Shown in pieces: positions 1-8,460 of a stretch of DNA of 33,298 nt. This stretch comes from Sphingomonadaceae bacterium. GTDB taxonomy: Bacteria; Pseudomonadota; Alphaproteobacteria; Sphingomonadales; Sphingomonadaceae. Positions within the stretch are counted from its first letter, which is position 1. Every line of letters begins with the position of its first letter. The position numbers and the translations under genes were made by a program. The notes under the pieces were generated by a model. That model was not told the DNA's origin, ran no database searches, and saw nothing but the letters and a program-made list of their open reading frames with translations. The stretch is from the NCBI GenBank assembly GCA_002863155.1, contig PKED01000010.1:1-33298 (forward strand), given 5' to 3'.

Positions 1-172
1 GATGCAACTCGTGAAAAAAAATGAAAATGCCGGATTTACCGCGATTCGCGATCGTTGCAGTTCAGTGACGACCATATTACAACGCTAAATCAGGTACGTA
101 GACGGGAAGTACGCTTTTCTGCGGGCCCCGGCGAGTCAATCCGATTTATTTCAAATTCTTGACATAAGCTGC

Positions 173-200
173 TTGATCGACTCGCCCATGTCTTCATAAT
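173..200 (+). promoter_or_regulatory. Candidate sigma-70-type promoter of dnaA
   Basis: TTGATC at 173-178 and CATAAT at 195-200 are separated by 16 bases, in a position to start a transcript near base 207. A perfect TTGACA lies at 159-164, but no -10-like hexamer sits at the right distance from it. The prediction rests on sequence match alone. Confidence 0.4.
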
Positions 201-209
201 CGGACTTCG

Positions 210-232
210 CCGGAGCAAACTTCCTGCTCCGG
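210..232 (+). promoter_or_regulatory. Inverted repeat (hairpin) in the dnaA leader
   Basis: CCGGAGCA (210-217) and TGCTCCGG (225-232) form a perfect 8-bp stem with a 7-base loop. No T-run follows, so it is not an intrinsic terminator. If the promoter at 173-200 is used, the hairpin lies at the extreme 5' end of the dnaA mRNA, where it could affect stability or translation. That role is inferred. Confidence 0.5.
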
Positions 233-273
233 CCTCTGGAATAGCGTCAACGGCAGGCGGATGCGATTCCGAA

Positions 274-1740
274 GTGGGGGAAGTGTTTGTCGGTGAAAAA
301 CTGAGCGTCCGGATCGTGAATCCGGCGGATGGAGATGCTTGCGTGACGATTGCGGGTGCGTTTGAAGCGACTAGGACGAGCGATGTTTCACGGGCCTGGT
401 CCCGGATTCGCAGTGGTCTGCGCGATTCTGCGGGCGGCCGACTGTTCGACCAATGGCTGAAACCGCTGACGCTGATCGAAACCGACGAAGCCGACACCGT
501 ACGGCTCGCATTGCCCTCTGCGTTCATGACCAACTGGGTTCGCAACAATTATGGCGAACGGCTCGGGCATGAGTTTCGCGCGCTCGTTCCCGGCATTCAG
601 CAGGTCGTGATCGAAACGGTCAGCGCGGCGACAAGCCTGTCGAGCATCAAACGCGAAGCGGCGGTGGCCGATCCTGTTCCTGTCGCGGCGGCTGCGCCAC
701 CCGTGGCTGCAGCCGCTCGGCCGCCTTTCGATTCGCGGTTCACCTTCGACAGGTTCGTGGTCGATGCGTCGAACCAGGTCGCCCGTAACGCCGCCCGCGC
801 ACTTGCCGAGGCGGGGACGCCGCGCTTCACGCCGCTGTTTCTCCATGGCGGCACGGGCATGGGCAAAACGCATCTGATGCACGCGATCGGCGCGGCCTTC
901 CTGGCAGCGGAGCCGGGCGCGAGCATCATCATGATGTCGGCGGAACGCTTCATGTTCGAGTTCGTGCAGGCAATGCGCTCGCGCGATACGTTCAGCTTCA
1001 AGGCGCGGCTGCGCTCGACCGATCTGCTGATGATCGACGACCTCCAGTTCATCGCCGGCAAGGATGCGACGCAGGAGGAATTCTTCCACACGATCAACGA
1101 GGTGATGGCGGCCGGCAAGCGGCTGGTCGTCACCGCCGATCGCGCACCGCAGAGCCTGGACGGGGTTGAGGCGCGGATCGTGTCGCGCTTTGCGAGCGGG
1201 TTCGTGGCCGACATCAAGCCGGCCGATCTGTCGCTGCGTCGGGCGATCCTCGATCGCAAGCTGGCCGAGATGCCGGACGTTCAGGTGCCCGAGGACGTGC
1301 TCGATCTGCTCGCGGCGCGGCTCACGAACAATATTCGCGAACTCGAAGGAGCGCTCAATCGGCTCGTGGCCTATGCGCAGCTGACCGACGTCGCCATCGA
1401 CCTCGACTTCACCCATGCCACTCTCGGCGAATTGCTGCGCGGGGTGCAGAAGCGCGTCACGATCGACGAGATCCAGCGCGCGGTGTCGACCTATTTCGAC
1501 CTGAAGCCGATCGAGCTTGTCTCGGCCCGCCGCGCACGGGTCGTTGCTCGTCCGCGCCAGATCGCGATGTATCTGGCCAAGCGGCTGACGACGCGGTCGT
1601 TGCCGGAAATCGGCCGCAAGTTCGGCGGCCGCGATCACTCCACCGTGATCCACGCGGTGCGGCGTATCGAGGAATTGCGCGACACCGATGGCGATGTGGA
1701 CATCGCCGTTCGCCGCCTTCTCCGCGATCTCGAGGGCTGA
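274..1740 (+). CDS. dnaA: Chromosomal replication initiator protein DnaA
   Basis: DnaA binds origin DnaA boxes, oligomerises with ATP, melts the origin and loads the DnaB helicase. Domain I begins near residue 40 (AWSRIRSGLRD). A variable Ala/Pro-rich linker covers roughly residues 115-152. The AAA+ domain carries Walker A GGTGMGKTH (192-200) and Walker B LLMIDDLQF (251-259). The C-terminal DNA-binding domain ends with the signature GGRDHSTVIHAV, near residues 450-460. The 488-residue frame opens with GTG at 274. An in-frame GTG at 343 is an attractive alternative: it has GGAG at 331-334, eight bases upstream, and gives a 465-residue protein that starts nearer the conserved region. dnaN is not adjacent; a lipoprotein gene converges from downstream. 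Identity is certain, the exact start is not. Confidence 0.97.
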   Translation: MGEVFVGEKLSVRIVNPADGDACVTIAGAFEATRTSDVSRAWSRIRSGLRDSAGGRLFDQWLKPLTLIETDEADTVRLALPSAFMTNWVRNNYGERLGHEFRALVPGIQQVVIETVSAATSLSSIKREAAVADPVPVAAAAPPVAAAARPPFDSRFTFDRFVVDASNQVARNAARALAEAGTPRFTPLFLHGGTGMGKTHLMHAIGAAFLAAEPGASIIMMSAERFMFEFVQAMRSRDTFSFKARLRSTDLLMIDDLQFIAGKDATQEEFFHTINEVMAAGKRLVVTADRAPQSLDGVEARIVSRFASGFVADIKPADLSLRRAILDRKLAEMPDVQVPEDVLDLLAARLTNNIRELEGALNRLVAYAQLTDVAIDLDFTHATLGELLRGVQKRVTIDEIQRAVSTYFDLKPIELVSARRARVVARPRQIAMYLAKRLTTRSLPEIGRKFGGRDHSTVIHAVRRIEELRDTDGDVDIAVRRLLRDLEG

Positions 1741-1751
1741 ACCCGAACGAA

Positions 1752-1783
1752 AGGACCCCGGCCGCACGCGCAACCGGGGTCCT
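1752..1783. terminator. Hairpin between convergent dnaA and lipoprotein gene
   Basis: AGGACCCCGG (1752-1761) and CCGGGGTCCT (1774-1783) form a perfect 10-bp stem with a 12-base loop, 12 bases after the dnaA stop. No clear T-run follows on either strand. It lies between two converging genes and may act bidirectionally. Confidence 0.6.
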
Positions 1784-1814
1784 CACTATCTCGGATATGT
1801 GATCGCCGCGGCGA

Positions 1815-2483
1815 TCAGCTCTTCTTCTTCGTCGGCGCGATCGTGATGTTGACGGTCTGGCCCGAATTGCCGGGGAAGCCGGTGAACATCGCCTCGATCA
1901 GATTGGGGACGAGGTGGGGCAGGTCGTCATCGCTCGACTGCGCGCGCGCCGTCCCTTCGAACACCCGCTGGCCGGTGTCGGCGCGGTCGATCTGCAAGGC
2001 GAGCTCGCTGGTGAAAACCGTGTAGCTGCGGACGTCGTTGAACCCACCGCCGAACCCGCCATAGCCGCCATAGAGGAACGGGTCGTTGAAGCCATAGACA
2101 AAGCCACGGCGGCCATAGAGGCCGCCATAGCCGAACCGGCCGAAGCCATAGCCACCATAGCCGAACCCGCCATAGCCAAAGCCGGGCGAACTGACGATCT
2201 TCTCCCGGCCATGATCGACCGAGTAAGCCATCTTGACGACGAGGTCCGCCCGCGCGGGGTCACCCGCAGGCTGATAGCCCTGCCGTACCAGCTCGGAGGC
2301 GAGGATCCGCGAATACTGGCCGAATTCCAGCCCGCCCTGCAGCCGCGGATCGGCGGCCTGGACAACGAAAGTCTGCCCTGCGGGTGGCGGGAGCGCCTGG
2401 AAGCGTGAGACGCGCGCATTGAAGTTTTCGGCGCAGCCCGCAAGCGCAAGCAACGAGGCGGCGAGCAGCAAGGACCTTTTCAT
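1815..2483 (-). CDS. DUF4136-like lipoprotein with a Gly/Tyr/Phe-rich insertion
   Basis: The 222-residue protein starts MKRSLLLAASLLALAGC, a classic lipoprotein signal with lipobox LAGC, so it should be lipidated at Cys17 and held in the outer or inner membrane. The N-terminal and C-terminal parts (RFQALPPPAGQTFVVQAADP; FEGTARAQSSDD) resemble DUF4136 lipoproteins, whose function is unknown. Between them is a run built of short GFGYGG-like units (roughly residues 100-150) ending in aromatic-rich sequence. The frame extends 20 codons upstream, but that stretch is rejected because the signal peptide begins at this ATG. The gene converges on dnaA and lies downstream of trpS on the same strand, with a 109-base gap. 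Confidence 0.8.
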   Translation of the reverse strand: MKRSLLLAASLLALAGCAENFNARVSRFQALPPPAGQTFVVQAADPRLQGGLEFGQYSRILASELVRQGYQPAGDPARADLVVKMAYSVDHGREKIVSSPGFGYGGFGYGGYGFGRFGYGGLYGRRGFVYGFNDPFLYGGYGGFGGGFNDVRSYTVFTSELALQIDRADTGQRVFEGTARAQSSDDDLPHLVPNLIEAMFTGFPGNSGQTVNITIAPTKKKS

Positions 2484-2592
2484 ACGAACACCTTTCAAAC
2501 GCAGCGACACGGCACGCCGCGCGATCTGGCGCGACATTGGCACAATATAGCTGAATAGGGGTTGAATGTGTACGGGTTAAGGGGGGTGAGGT

Positions 2593-3600
2593 TCAAATTT
2601 GCAGGCCGATCGCGCGATGCACCTCGCCAAGCGTCGGCGCGGCGAGATCGGCGGCGCGCGCCGCACCTGCGGCGAGCGCTGCCTGAACCGCCTCCGGGTC
2701 GGCCATCAATTGCGCAAGCCGGTTCCTGAGCGGGCCGATAACCGAGACGGCGAGATCGGCGAGCGCAGGCTTGAACGCCCCGAATCCCTTGCCGCCAAAT
2801 TCCGCCATGACGTCGTCGGTCGTGCGGTCGGCAAGCGCGGCGTAGATGGTGACGAGATTGCGGGCCTCGGCGCGCCCGGCCAGTTCGTCGAACGCGGCGG
2901 GTAACGGCTCGGCGTCGGTCTTGGCCTTTTTCACCTTCTGCACGATTGCGTCGTCGCTGTCGGTCAGGTTGATGCGCGACATGTCCGAGGAATCGGATTT
3001 CGACATCTTCGCCGTCCCGTCGCGCAGGCTCATCACCCGCGGTGCCGCTTTGCTGACCAGTGGTTCGGGCAATGGAAACAGGTCCACCGCAAAGTCGGTA
3101 TTGAACTTGGTGGCGATGTCGCGCGCGAGTTCCAGATGCTGTTTCTGGTCTTCGCCGACGGGGACGTGCGTCGCCTTGTAGAGCAGCACGTCCGCTGCCT
3201 GGAGCACCGGATAGCCGAAATAGCCGACGCTCTGGCTCGCGCCGTCCTTGCCGGCCTTGTCCTTCCACTGCGTCATCCGGTTGAGCCAGCCCATCCGCGC
3301 GGTGCCGTTCAGGATCCAGGCCAGCTCGCTATGCGCCGGCACCCGCGCCTGGTTGAACAGGATCGACCGCGCCGGGTCGATGCCGCAGGCGAGCAGCGTC
3401 GCCGCCATCTCGATCGTGTTGGCGGCAAGTTCGGCCGGCACGACCGGCTGCGTCAGCGCGTGCAGATCGGCCAGGAAGAACAGGCAGGCGCCGCCCGTGT
3501 CGGCAACCGCGTCCTGCATCGCGACCCATTGCTTGATCGCACCCAGATAATTGCCGAGGTGAAGGTTGCCGGTGGGCTGGATGCCGGAGACGACGCGCAT
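2593..3600 (-). CDS. trpS: Tryptophanyl-tRNA synthetase
   Basis: This cytoplasmic class I aminoacyl-tRNA synthetase joins tryptophan to tRNA-Trp using ATP. The 335-residue product has the usual bacterial length. The HIGH-equivalent motif is GNLHLGNY (11-18) and the KMSKS loop is KMSKS (198-202). The segment [20 protein letters not shown] (143-162) is typical of the family. The frame stays open upstream of 3600, but [11 protein letters not shown] is the conserved N-terminus, so that ATG is chosen. It is the last gene of the apparent operon secB-murJ-trpS, 23 bases after murJ. Confidence 0.97.
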   Translation of the reverse strand: MRVVSGIQPTGNLHLGNYLGAIKQWVAMQDAVADTGGACLFFLADLHALTQPVVPAELAANTIEMAATLLACGIDPARSILFNQARVPAHSELAWILNGTARMGWLNRMTQWKDKAGKDGASQSVGYFGYPVLQAADVLLYKATHVPVGEDQKQHLELARDIATKFNTDFAVDLFPLPEPLVSKAAPRVMSLRDGTAKMSKSDSSDMSRINLTDSDDAIVQKVKKAKTDAEPLPAAFDELAGRAEARNLVTIYAALADRTTDDVMAEFGGKGFGAFKPALADLAVSVIGPLRNRLAQLMADPEAVQAALAAGAARAADLAAPTLGEVHRAIGLQI

Positions 3601-3623
3601 TGAGCTTTCCCTGGAGAACGGAT

Positions 3624-5195
3624 TCAGGCGGATTTGCCGCGTGGCCGCAACATCGCACGCAGATCGGAAGGCAGATAGGCGCGCAAGGCAAGGCACGCCA
3701 AGCTGTAAACGACGCCACCCGTGCCGACCAGCACGGCCATCGCCGCCCATCGCACGACGCCGGGCCCGGTCGTGTAGGGCGTGAACCGGTCGTTGAGCAG
3801 CCACATCACCACGCCCATCGCGACGGCGGCGCCGATCAGCCGCATCGCCCGTCGGCGCAAGCGGTCATCCGGCACGAAATGGCCCCGCTGGCGCAGCGTC
3901 CAGTAGAGCAGGGCGACATTGGCCGTACTCGACAGCGCGGTCGCCAGCGGTGGGCCCATATGCTTCAGCGGCAGGATGAGCGCGAGATTGAACACGATGT
4001 TCAGCCCGATCGCGATCGTCGCGAATCGAACCGGGGTCGCAGTGTCCTGCCGCGCATAAAATCCCGGCGTCAGCACCTTGACCAGGATGTAGGACGGCAG
4101 CCCGATCGAGAAGGCGGTGAGCGCCTGCGCGGTGAACAGCGTGTCCTGCGGCGTGAACTTGCCGTGCTGAAAGAGCGCGGCGGCAATCGGCACGCCGCAG
4201 ACGATGAGCGCGACCGTCGCCGGCAAGGTGAAGAACAGCGCAAGCTCGAGCCCGCGATTCTGCATCGCCATTGCGCCTGCTTCATCGCCCGCGCCGAGCA
4301 GCCGCGAGATCGCCGGCAGCAGCACGGTGCCGAGCCCGATGCCGATCAGCCCCAGCGGGAGCTGATTGAGCCGGTCGGCATAATAAATGTAACTCACCGA
4401 TCCTTCGGGCAGCAGGCTGGCCGCCAGCGCTGTCGAGATGACGAGATTGATCTGGACCGCGCCGGCCCCGGCCGCCGCCGGCCCGATCAGCGTGAGCAGG
4501 CGCCGCACCTCGGGCGTGAGCCGCGGCAGGCGCGGGCGCAGCATCACGCCGCTTCGCACACAGGCCCAGATCAGCCAGCCGAGCTGCAGCGCACCCGATA
4601 CGGTAACCGCGATCGCCTGATTGCGGGCGGTCGTCAGCGGATCGGCGTCATGAAAGAACAGCAAAGCGACGATCAGCGTCAGGTTGAGCAGGATCGGCGC
4701 CGCCGCATTGACCCAGAATTTATTGAGCGAATTCAGAATGCCGCCGAGCAGCGACACCAGCGAAATCAGCACCAGATAGGGCAGGGTGATGCGCGACAGC
4801 ATGACCGCATAGTCGAATTGCGCCGGACCGGCACCGGCAAAGCCGCCCGACAGCGCAAAGGTCACCGGCCAGGCGAACAGTTCGACCACCGCCAGCATGA
4901 CGAGCAGCACCGGCAGCAATACCGACAAGGCGTCTTCGGCAAAGGCGAGGCCGGCCTTCAGCCCGCCGCCTTCCTCTGCGACCTTCTTGTTGAACATCGG
5001 GATGAACGCCGCGCTGAACGCGCCCTCGGCGAAGAGGGCTCGGAACATGTTCGGCAGCCGGAACGCGACGAGAAAGGCGTCGGACGCGAAGCTTGCACCC
5101 ACGAACCGCGCAAACAGCGAATCGCGGACGAGCCCGAGCACCCGGCTGGCAAGCGTCAGTCCGCCGACCGAGCCGAGCGCGCGTCCCAGATTCAT
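3624..5195 (-). CDS. murJ: Lipid II flippase MurJ (MviN)
   Basis: MurJ is an inner-membrane MOP-superfamily flippase that moves lipid II to the periplasm for peptidoglycan synthesis. The 523-residue protein is of family length, hydrophobic throughout (about 14 membrane segments expected), and opens with the characteristic [18 protein letters not shown] and [20 protein letters not shown] blocks. The family-typical [11 protein letters not shown] follows. It sits 21 bases downstream of secB and 23 bases upstream of trpS on the same strand, so co-transcription is likely. Confidence 0.96.
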   Translation of the reverse strand: MNLGRALGSVGGLTLASRVLGLVRDSLFARFVGASFASDAFLVAFRLPNMFRALFAEGAFSAAFIPMFNKKVAEEGGGLKAGLAFAEDALSVLLPVLLVMLAVVELFAWPVTFALSGGFAGAGPAQFDYAVMLSRITLPYLVLISLVSLLGGILNSLNKFWVNAAAPILLNLTLIVALLFFHDADPLTTARNQAIAVTVSGALQLGWLIWACVRSGVMLRPRLPRLTPEVRRLLTLIGPAAAGAGAVQINLVISTALAASLLPEGSVSYIYYADRLNQLPLGLIGIGLGTVLLPAISRLLGAGDEAGAMAMQNRGLELALFFTLPATVALIVCGVPIAAALFQHGKFTPQDTLFTAQALTAFSIGLPSYILVKVLTPGFYARQDTATPVRFATIAIGLNIVFNLALILPLKHMGPPLATALSSTANVALLYWTLRQRGHFVPDDRLRRRAMRLIGAAVAMGVVMWLLNDRFTPYTTGPGVVRWAAMAVLVGTGGVVYSLACLALRAYLPSDLRAMLRPRGKSA

Positions 5196-5216
5196 CGCGC
5201 TGCTCCGCCCGCCGGG

Positions 5217-5726
5217 TCAGGCGTGGCCGACGTCCTGCGACTGCGCCTCGGCCAGCTGGCCCTGGATCTGCTGGAAATAAAGCGCATTGAAATCGATCGG
5301 CTCCAGCATCAGCGGCGCAAAGCCGCCGTCGCGGACCGCATCGGCCAGGATACGGCGCGCGAACGGAAACAGGATGCGCGGCGCCTCGCCGAGCAGGAAC
5401 GGCTGCACCTGATCCTCGGGGATGTTGTGAAGCACGAACAGGCCAGCATAGGCGAGTTCGACCACGAACGCGACCTGATCGCCTGCGTCCGACCGTACGT
5501 CGATCTTCAACACAACTTCGTGGATATCGTCGCCGACCTGGTTCGCGCCGATATTGAACTGAACGTCGACGCGGGGCGGCGTCTGATTCTGGTAAATCGC
5601 GGGCGAGGTCGGGTTTTCGAACGACAAGTCCTTCACATACTGGGAAAGAATGCCGATGCTGGGCGCCGTGTCCGCGCCGTTGCCCTGGACTGCGCCGGTC
5701 GCGCCTGCATCGTTGTGATCGTCCAT
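5217..5726 (-). CDS. secB: Protein-export chaperone SecB
   Basis: SecB is a cytosolic tetrameric chaperone that keeps precursors unfolded and delivers them to SecA. The conserved core is easily seen: SQYVKDLSFENPTSP near the N-terminus, then VLHNIPEDQVQPFLLGEAPR and LFPFARRILADAVRDGGFAP in the second half. The ATG at 5726 gives 169 residues, the normal size. Another in-frame ATG 15 bases upstream, and further frame up to 5810, cannot be excluded. It is the first gene of the secB-murJ-trpS group and is divergent from timA. Confidence 0.95.
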   Translation of the reverse strand: MDDHNDAGATGAVQGNGADTAPSIGILSQYVKDLSFENPTSPAIYQNQTPPRVDVQFNIGANQVGDDIHEVVLKIDVRSDAGDQVAFVVELAYAGLFVLHNIPEDQVQPFLLGEAPRILFPFARRILADAVRDGGFAPLMLEPIDFNALYFQQIQGQLAEAQSQDVGHA

Positions 5727-5861
5727 GAAACTTGCCTTCATTGTCGTGCTGAAACCTTGCGCCCCATACGCAGGATCGATGGAGCGACCGCCTAGCAGGC
5801 GCATCGCCACAGTTCAACGCTCGGCCCTTGACGCCGGATCAAATCGCCCTTCTGCACGTAT

Positions 5862-5890
5862 TTGAAACCTTGGCCGGTTAGGCCTATGTA
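5862..5890 (+). promoter_or_regulatory. Candidate promoter for timA-mltA-smr
   Basis: TTGAAA (5862-5867) and TATGTA (5885-5890) are separated by exactly 17 bases and lie 25 bases before the timA ATG, within the 188-base gap that separates it from divergent secB. Confidence 0.5.
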
Positions 5891-5914
5891 GGCATTCCCC
5901 GCATCACTGGAGGC

Positions 5915-6562
5915 ATGGTGGTCACCGTCGTTATACTCGCAATGATTGCCGGCTTTCTGGCGCTGCAGCTCTATCGCGTGCTGGGCAAGCGCACGGGGCA
6001 CGAACAGCCTTTGCCTAAGCCTGCAGAGGACCGCCCGTTGCCGCCTTTGCCGTCGCGCACGATCGACATGGCGCCGGAATCGCGGGAGACGCCGCTGCGC
6101 TCGATTCAGGGTGGTGCCGAGCAGGGCCTGCGCGCGATCATCGCGGCCGATCCGGGATTTGACGTCGTCCGGTTCATCGAAGGCGCGAAGCAGGCCTATC
6201 GGATGGTGCTCGAAGCTTTCTGGAAGGGCGATCAGGAAACGCTCGCCTGGCTGTGCGAGGATGAGGTCAGCGCGAGCTTCGCCGAGGCGATCGCGGAGCG
6301 CGAGGCAGCCGGACATGTGCTCGACAACCGTCTCGTTTCGATCGAACGTGCGATCATCAGCGACGCCCGGCTTGAGGGCAAGCGCGCGCTCATCACCGTG
6401 CGCATCGATGCCGATATCGCCGCGACGACGCGCGATGCCGAGGGCAATCTGGTATCGGGATCGATGACCGACGCCGTGGCGGTGAACGAGGCATGGACGT
6501 TCGCGCGCACGATCAAGAGCGGCGATCCGAACTGGAAACTTGCCGATACCGACGAAGCTTGA
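5915..6562 (+). CDS. Tim44/TimA-family membrane adaptor protein
   Basis: The 215-residue protein has one N-terminal membrane segment (VVTVVILAMIAGFLALQLY), a short Pro-rich linker (about 32-48), and a C-terminal Tim44-like domain running from about residue 75 (FIEGAKQAYRMVLEAFWKGD) to the end. In alphaproteobacteria such proteins, related to mitochondrial Tim44, are placed next to secB and are thought to act in envelope or membrane-protein processes; the exact role is unsettled. The ATG follows a GGAGG (5907-5911). It heads a co-directional group with mltA and smr. Confidence 0.88.
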   Translation: MVVTVVILAMIAGFLALQLYRVLGKRTGHEQPLPKPAEDRPLPPLPSRTIDMAPESRETPLRSIQGGAEQGLRAIIAADPGFDVVRFIEGAKQAYRMVLEAFWKGDQETLAWLCEDEVSASFAEAIAEREAAGHVLDNRLVSIERAIISDARLEGKRALITVRIDADIAATTRDAEGNLVSGSMTDAVAVNEAWTFARTIKSGDPNWKLADTDEA

Positions 6563-6569
6563 TTCGGTG

Positions 6570-7853
6570 ATGCGGAACATGGGGCGGGTTGGCGTCGCCG
6601 CGCTGGCGCTGGCACTGGCGGCTTGCTCGGGACGGGTGGTGCCGCCGCGCAGCCCCGCACCGGCCGCGCGACCGGCACCGATACGGCCCTCGACGTCTCA
6701 GCCGCTTCCACCCAAGCCCCTCACGCCAAAACCGGCGCCCGCAACCCCGCCATCGACGGCGACCGACAACGCTTTTGCGGCGGGTTGGGTCGCGGGCCCG
6801 CCGGTCGATTCGCTCCCGATCGACGAAGCGCAGGCGGCGCGAGCGCTGGTCGCGTTTCGCCTGTCCTGCCCCTCGCTGGTCCGGCGGACCGATGCGACGG
6901 GGCTGACGCGCGGCAGCGACTGGCAACCTGCCTGCACCGCTGCCGGAGCAGCGGGCAGCGGCGACGCGATCGGCTTTTTCCGCCGCAATTTCGAGGCGAT
7001 CCAGATCGGCGACGGCCGCGCCTTTGCGACCGGCTATTACGAGCCCGAGATCAAGGGATCGCGGACGCGCCAGCCTGGATATGAGACGCCGATCTATGCC
7101 CGCCCGACCGACCTGATCGATGTCGATCTGGGTCTTTTCTCCGACGCGTTGAAGGGCAAGCGCGTGCGCGGGCGGGTGAAGGGGACGATGCTGATCCCCT
7201 ATGACGACCGTACCGCGATCGAACAGGGCAGCCTGAACAGCCGCGCGCCGATCCTGGCCTGGGCCGCAGACCCGATCGAGCTGTTCTTCCTCCAAATTCA
7301 GGGTTCCGGGCGGTTGAGGCTCCCCGATGGCGGTATCATCCGGCTCGGCTATGACAGCCAGAATGGCCGCGATTACACCGGCATCGGCGCTCTGCTCCGC
7401 GATCGCGGGCTGCTCGCGCCGGGCCAGGCGTCGATGCAGGGGATCATGGGCTGGCTGCGCGACCACCCGCAAGAGGGCGTCGCGATCATGCGCGAGAACA
7501 AGAGCTACGTCTTCTTCCGCGAGATCGACGGGCCGCCGCAGGGGGCGCTTGGCTATGCGGTGACCGGGCGGGTCAGCGCAGCGGTCGATCCGAAATTCGT
7601 GCCGCTGGGCGCGCCCGTCTTCCTGTCGCTCGATCGCACGGAAGCCAGTGGCCTCTGGGTCGCGCAGGATACCGGCGGCGCGATCCGCGGGGCGAACCGG
7701 TTCGACACCTTCTGGGGCGCCGGCGACGCCGCGCGCACCATTGCCGGCGGCATGTCGGGTCGCGGCACGGCGTTCCTGCTGGTGCCGACCGGCACGCTCG
7801 CCCGGCTGGGCGCGGGAGGCAGCAGCAATGGCCGGGCGACGCCTCAGCGCTGA
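6570..7853 (+). CDS. mltA: Membrane-bound lytic murein transglycosylase A
   Basis: MltA cleaves the MurNAc-GlcNAc bond of peptidoglycan with formation of 1,6-anhydro-MurNAc, from a lipoprotein anchor in the outer membrane. The product of about 427 residues starts with a lipoprotein signal (GVAALALALAAC), then a Pro-rich linker, then the MltA domain with TGYYEPEIKGS and FLQIQGSGRLRLPDG. It ends in the 3D domain with VAQDTGGAIRGANRFDTFWG, which contains the conserved aspartates. An ATG nine bases later (6579) is an equally possible start. The gene follows timA by seven bases and overlaps smr by 26 bases. Confidence 0.93.
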   Translation: MRNMGRVGVAALALALAACSGRVVPPRSPAPAARPAPIRPSTSQPLPPKPLTPKPAPATPPSTATDNAFAAGWVAGPPVDSLPIDEAQAARALVAFRLSCPSLVRRTDATGLTRGSDWQPACTAAGAAGSGDAIGFFRRNFEAIQIGDGRAFATGYYEPEIKGSRTRQPGYETPIYARPTDLIDVDLGLFSDALKGKRVRGRVKGTMLIPYDDRTAIEQGSLNSRAPILAWAADPIELFFLQIQGSGRLRLPDGGIIRLGYDSQNGRDYTGIGALLRDRGLLAPGQASMQGIMGWLRDHPQEGVAIMRENKSYVFFREIDGPPQGALGYAVTGRVSAAVDPKFVPLGAPVFLSLDRTEASGLWVAQDTGGAIRGANRFDTFWGAGDAARTIAGGMSGRGTAFLLVPTGTLARLGAGGSSNGRATPQR

Positions 7854-8391
7854 GGAAGATGCGCTCTGGCGACGCGTGGCGGCGACGGTTCGCCCGATCA
7901 AGCCGCATCCCGCCTCCCAACCGATTGCTTCGGATCCGGCTCGGCTCGCGTCGTCGGCGCCGTTGCAACCCCGCCCGACCCCGCACCACGATTCGCCGGC
8001 CAAGCCCATCAGGCCGGTGGTGCGAACGCCGGGGATCACGCTCGACGGCAGCTGGGATCGCCGGCTGGCAAGCGGCGCGATCGTGCCTGACGCCAGTATC
8101 GACCTGCACGGGTATAATCTCGAGGCCGCGCATCAGCGCCTTGACGCCGCGCTCGATCGTGCGATCCGACAGGGCGACCGGGTGCTGCTGCTGATCACCG
8201 GGCGGCCGCCACGTCCCGAAAGCGAGCGCCCGCATGCGCGCGGGCGCATCCGCGCAGCGATCGGCGACTGGCTGGCGGCCTCGCGCCATGCCGATCGGAT
8301 CGCCGCCATTCGGGGCGCGCACCCACGCCATGGCGGCGCCGGCGCCCTCTATATCATCCTCCGGCGGGACCGCGCGCGATCAAAAAATTAA
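7828..8391 (+). CDS. Smr-domain protein (possible endonuclease)
   Basis: The 187-residue protein has a poorly conserved Pro/Ala-rich N-terminal half and a C-terminal Smr domain with IDLHGYNLEAAHQRLDAAL, VLLLITGRP, and a final RGAHPRHGGAGALYIILRR. Smr domains, first seen at the C-terminus of MutS2, can nick DNA or RNA; the LDLHG-like motif is retained here as IDLHG. The start at 7828 overlaps the 3' end of mltA by 26 bases and matches the family start (MAGRRLSAEEDALWRRV). The timA-mltA-smr order fits a conserved alphaproteobacterial neighbourhood. No substrate can be inferred. Confidence 0.88.
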   Translation: MAGRRLSAEEDALWRRVAATVRPIKPHPASQPIASDPARLASSAPLQPRPTPHHDSPAKPIRPVVRTPGITLDGSWDRRLASGAIVPDASIDLHGYNLEAAHQRLDAALDRAIRQGDRVLLLITGRPPRPESERPHARGRIRAAIGDWLAASRHADRIAAIRGAHPRHGGAGALYIILRRDRARSKN

Positions 8392-8460
8392 CCTTTCGGC
8401 GTCAATGTGATGGCCAGTGCTGGACGTGCGCGTCCTTATCGAGGGGAACACCGAACCGCG

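Larger units (their letters stand above)
1..273. other. Leader region upstream of dnaA
   Basis: No gene is supported here. The stretch is more AT-rich than the coding DNA that follows. I looked for DnaA boxes close to TTATCCACA on both strands and found none, so it does not look like a classical origin. It holds a candidate promoter (173-200) and a perfect inverted repeat (210-232), listed separately. The long reading frame on the minus strand across 90-548 has no protein-family character and overlaps dnaA, so it is not called. Confidence 0.6.

Noticed and set aside
159..164. A perfect TTGACA upstream of dnaA
   Set aside because: No -10-like hexamer lies 16-18 bases downstream; TTGATC/CATAAT at 173-200 is a better pair.
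1..273. Replication origin next to dnaA
   Set aside because: No DnaA-box cluster is visible, and in alphaproteobacteria the origin is often not beside dnaA.
3600..5795. A 731-residue open frame on the plus strand opposite secB, murJ and trpS
   Set aside because: It is antisense to three confidently identified genes and its translation is Arg/Gln/Asp-rich low-complexity sequence, typical of shadow frames in GC-rich DNA.
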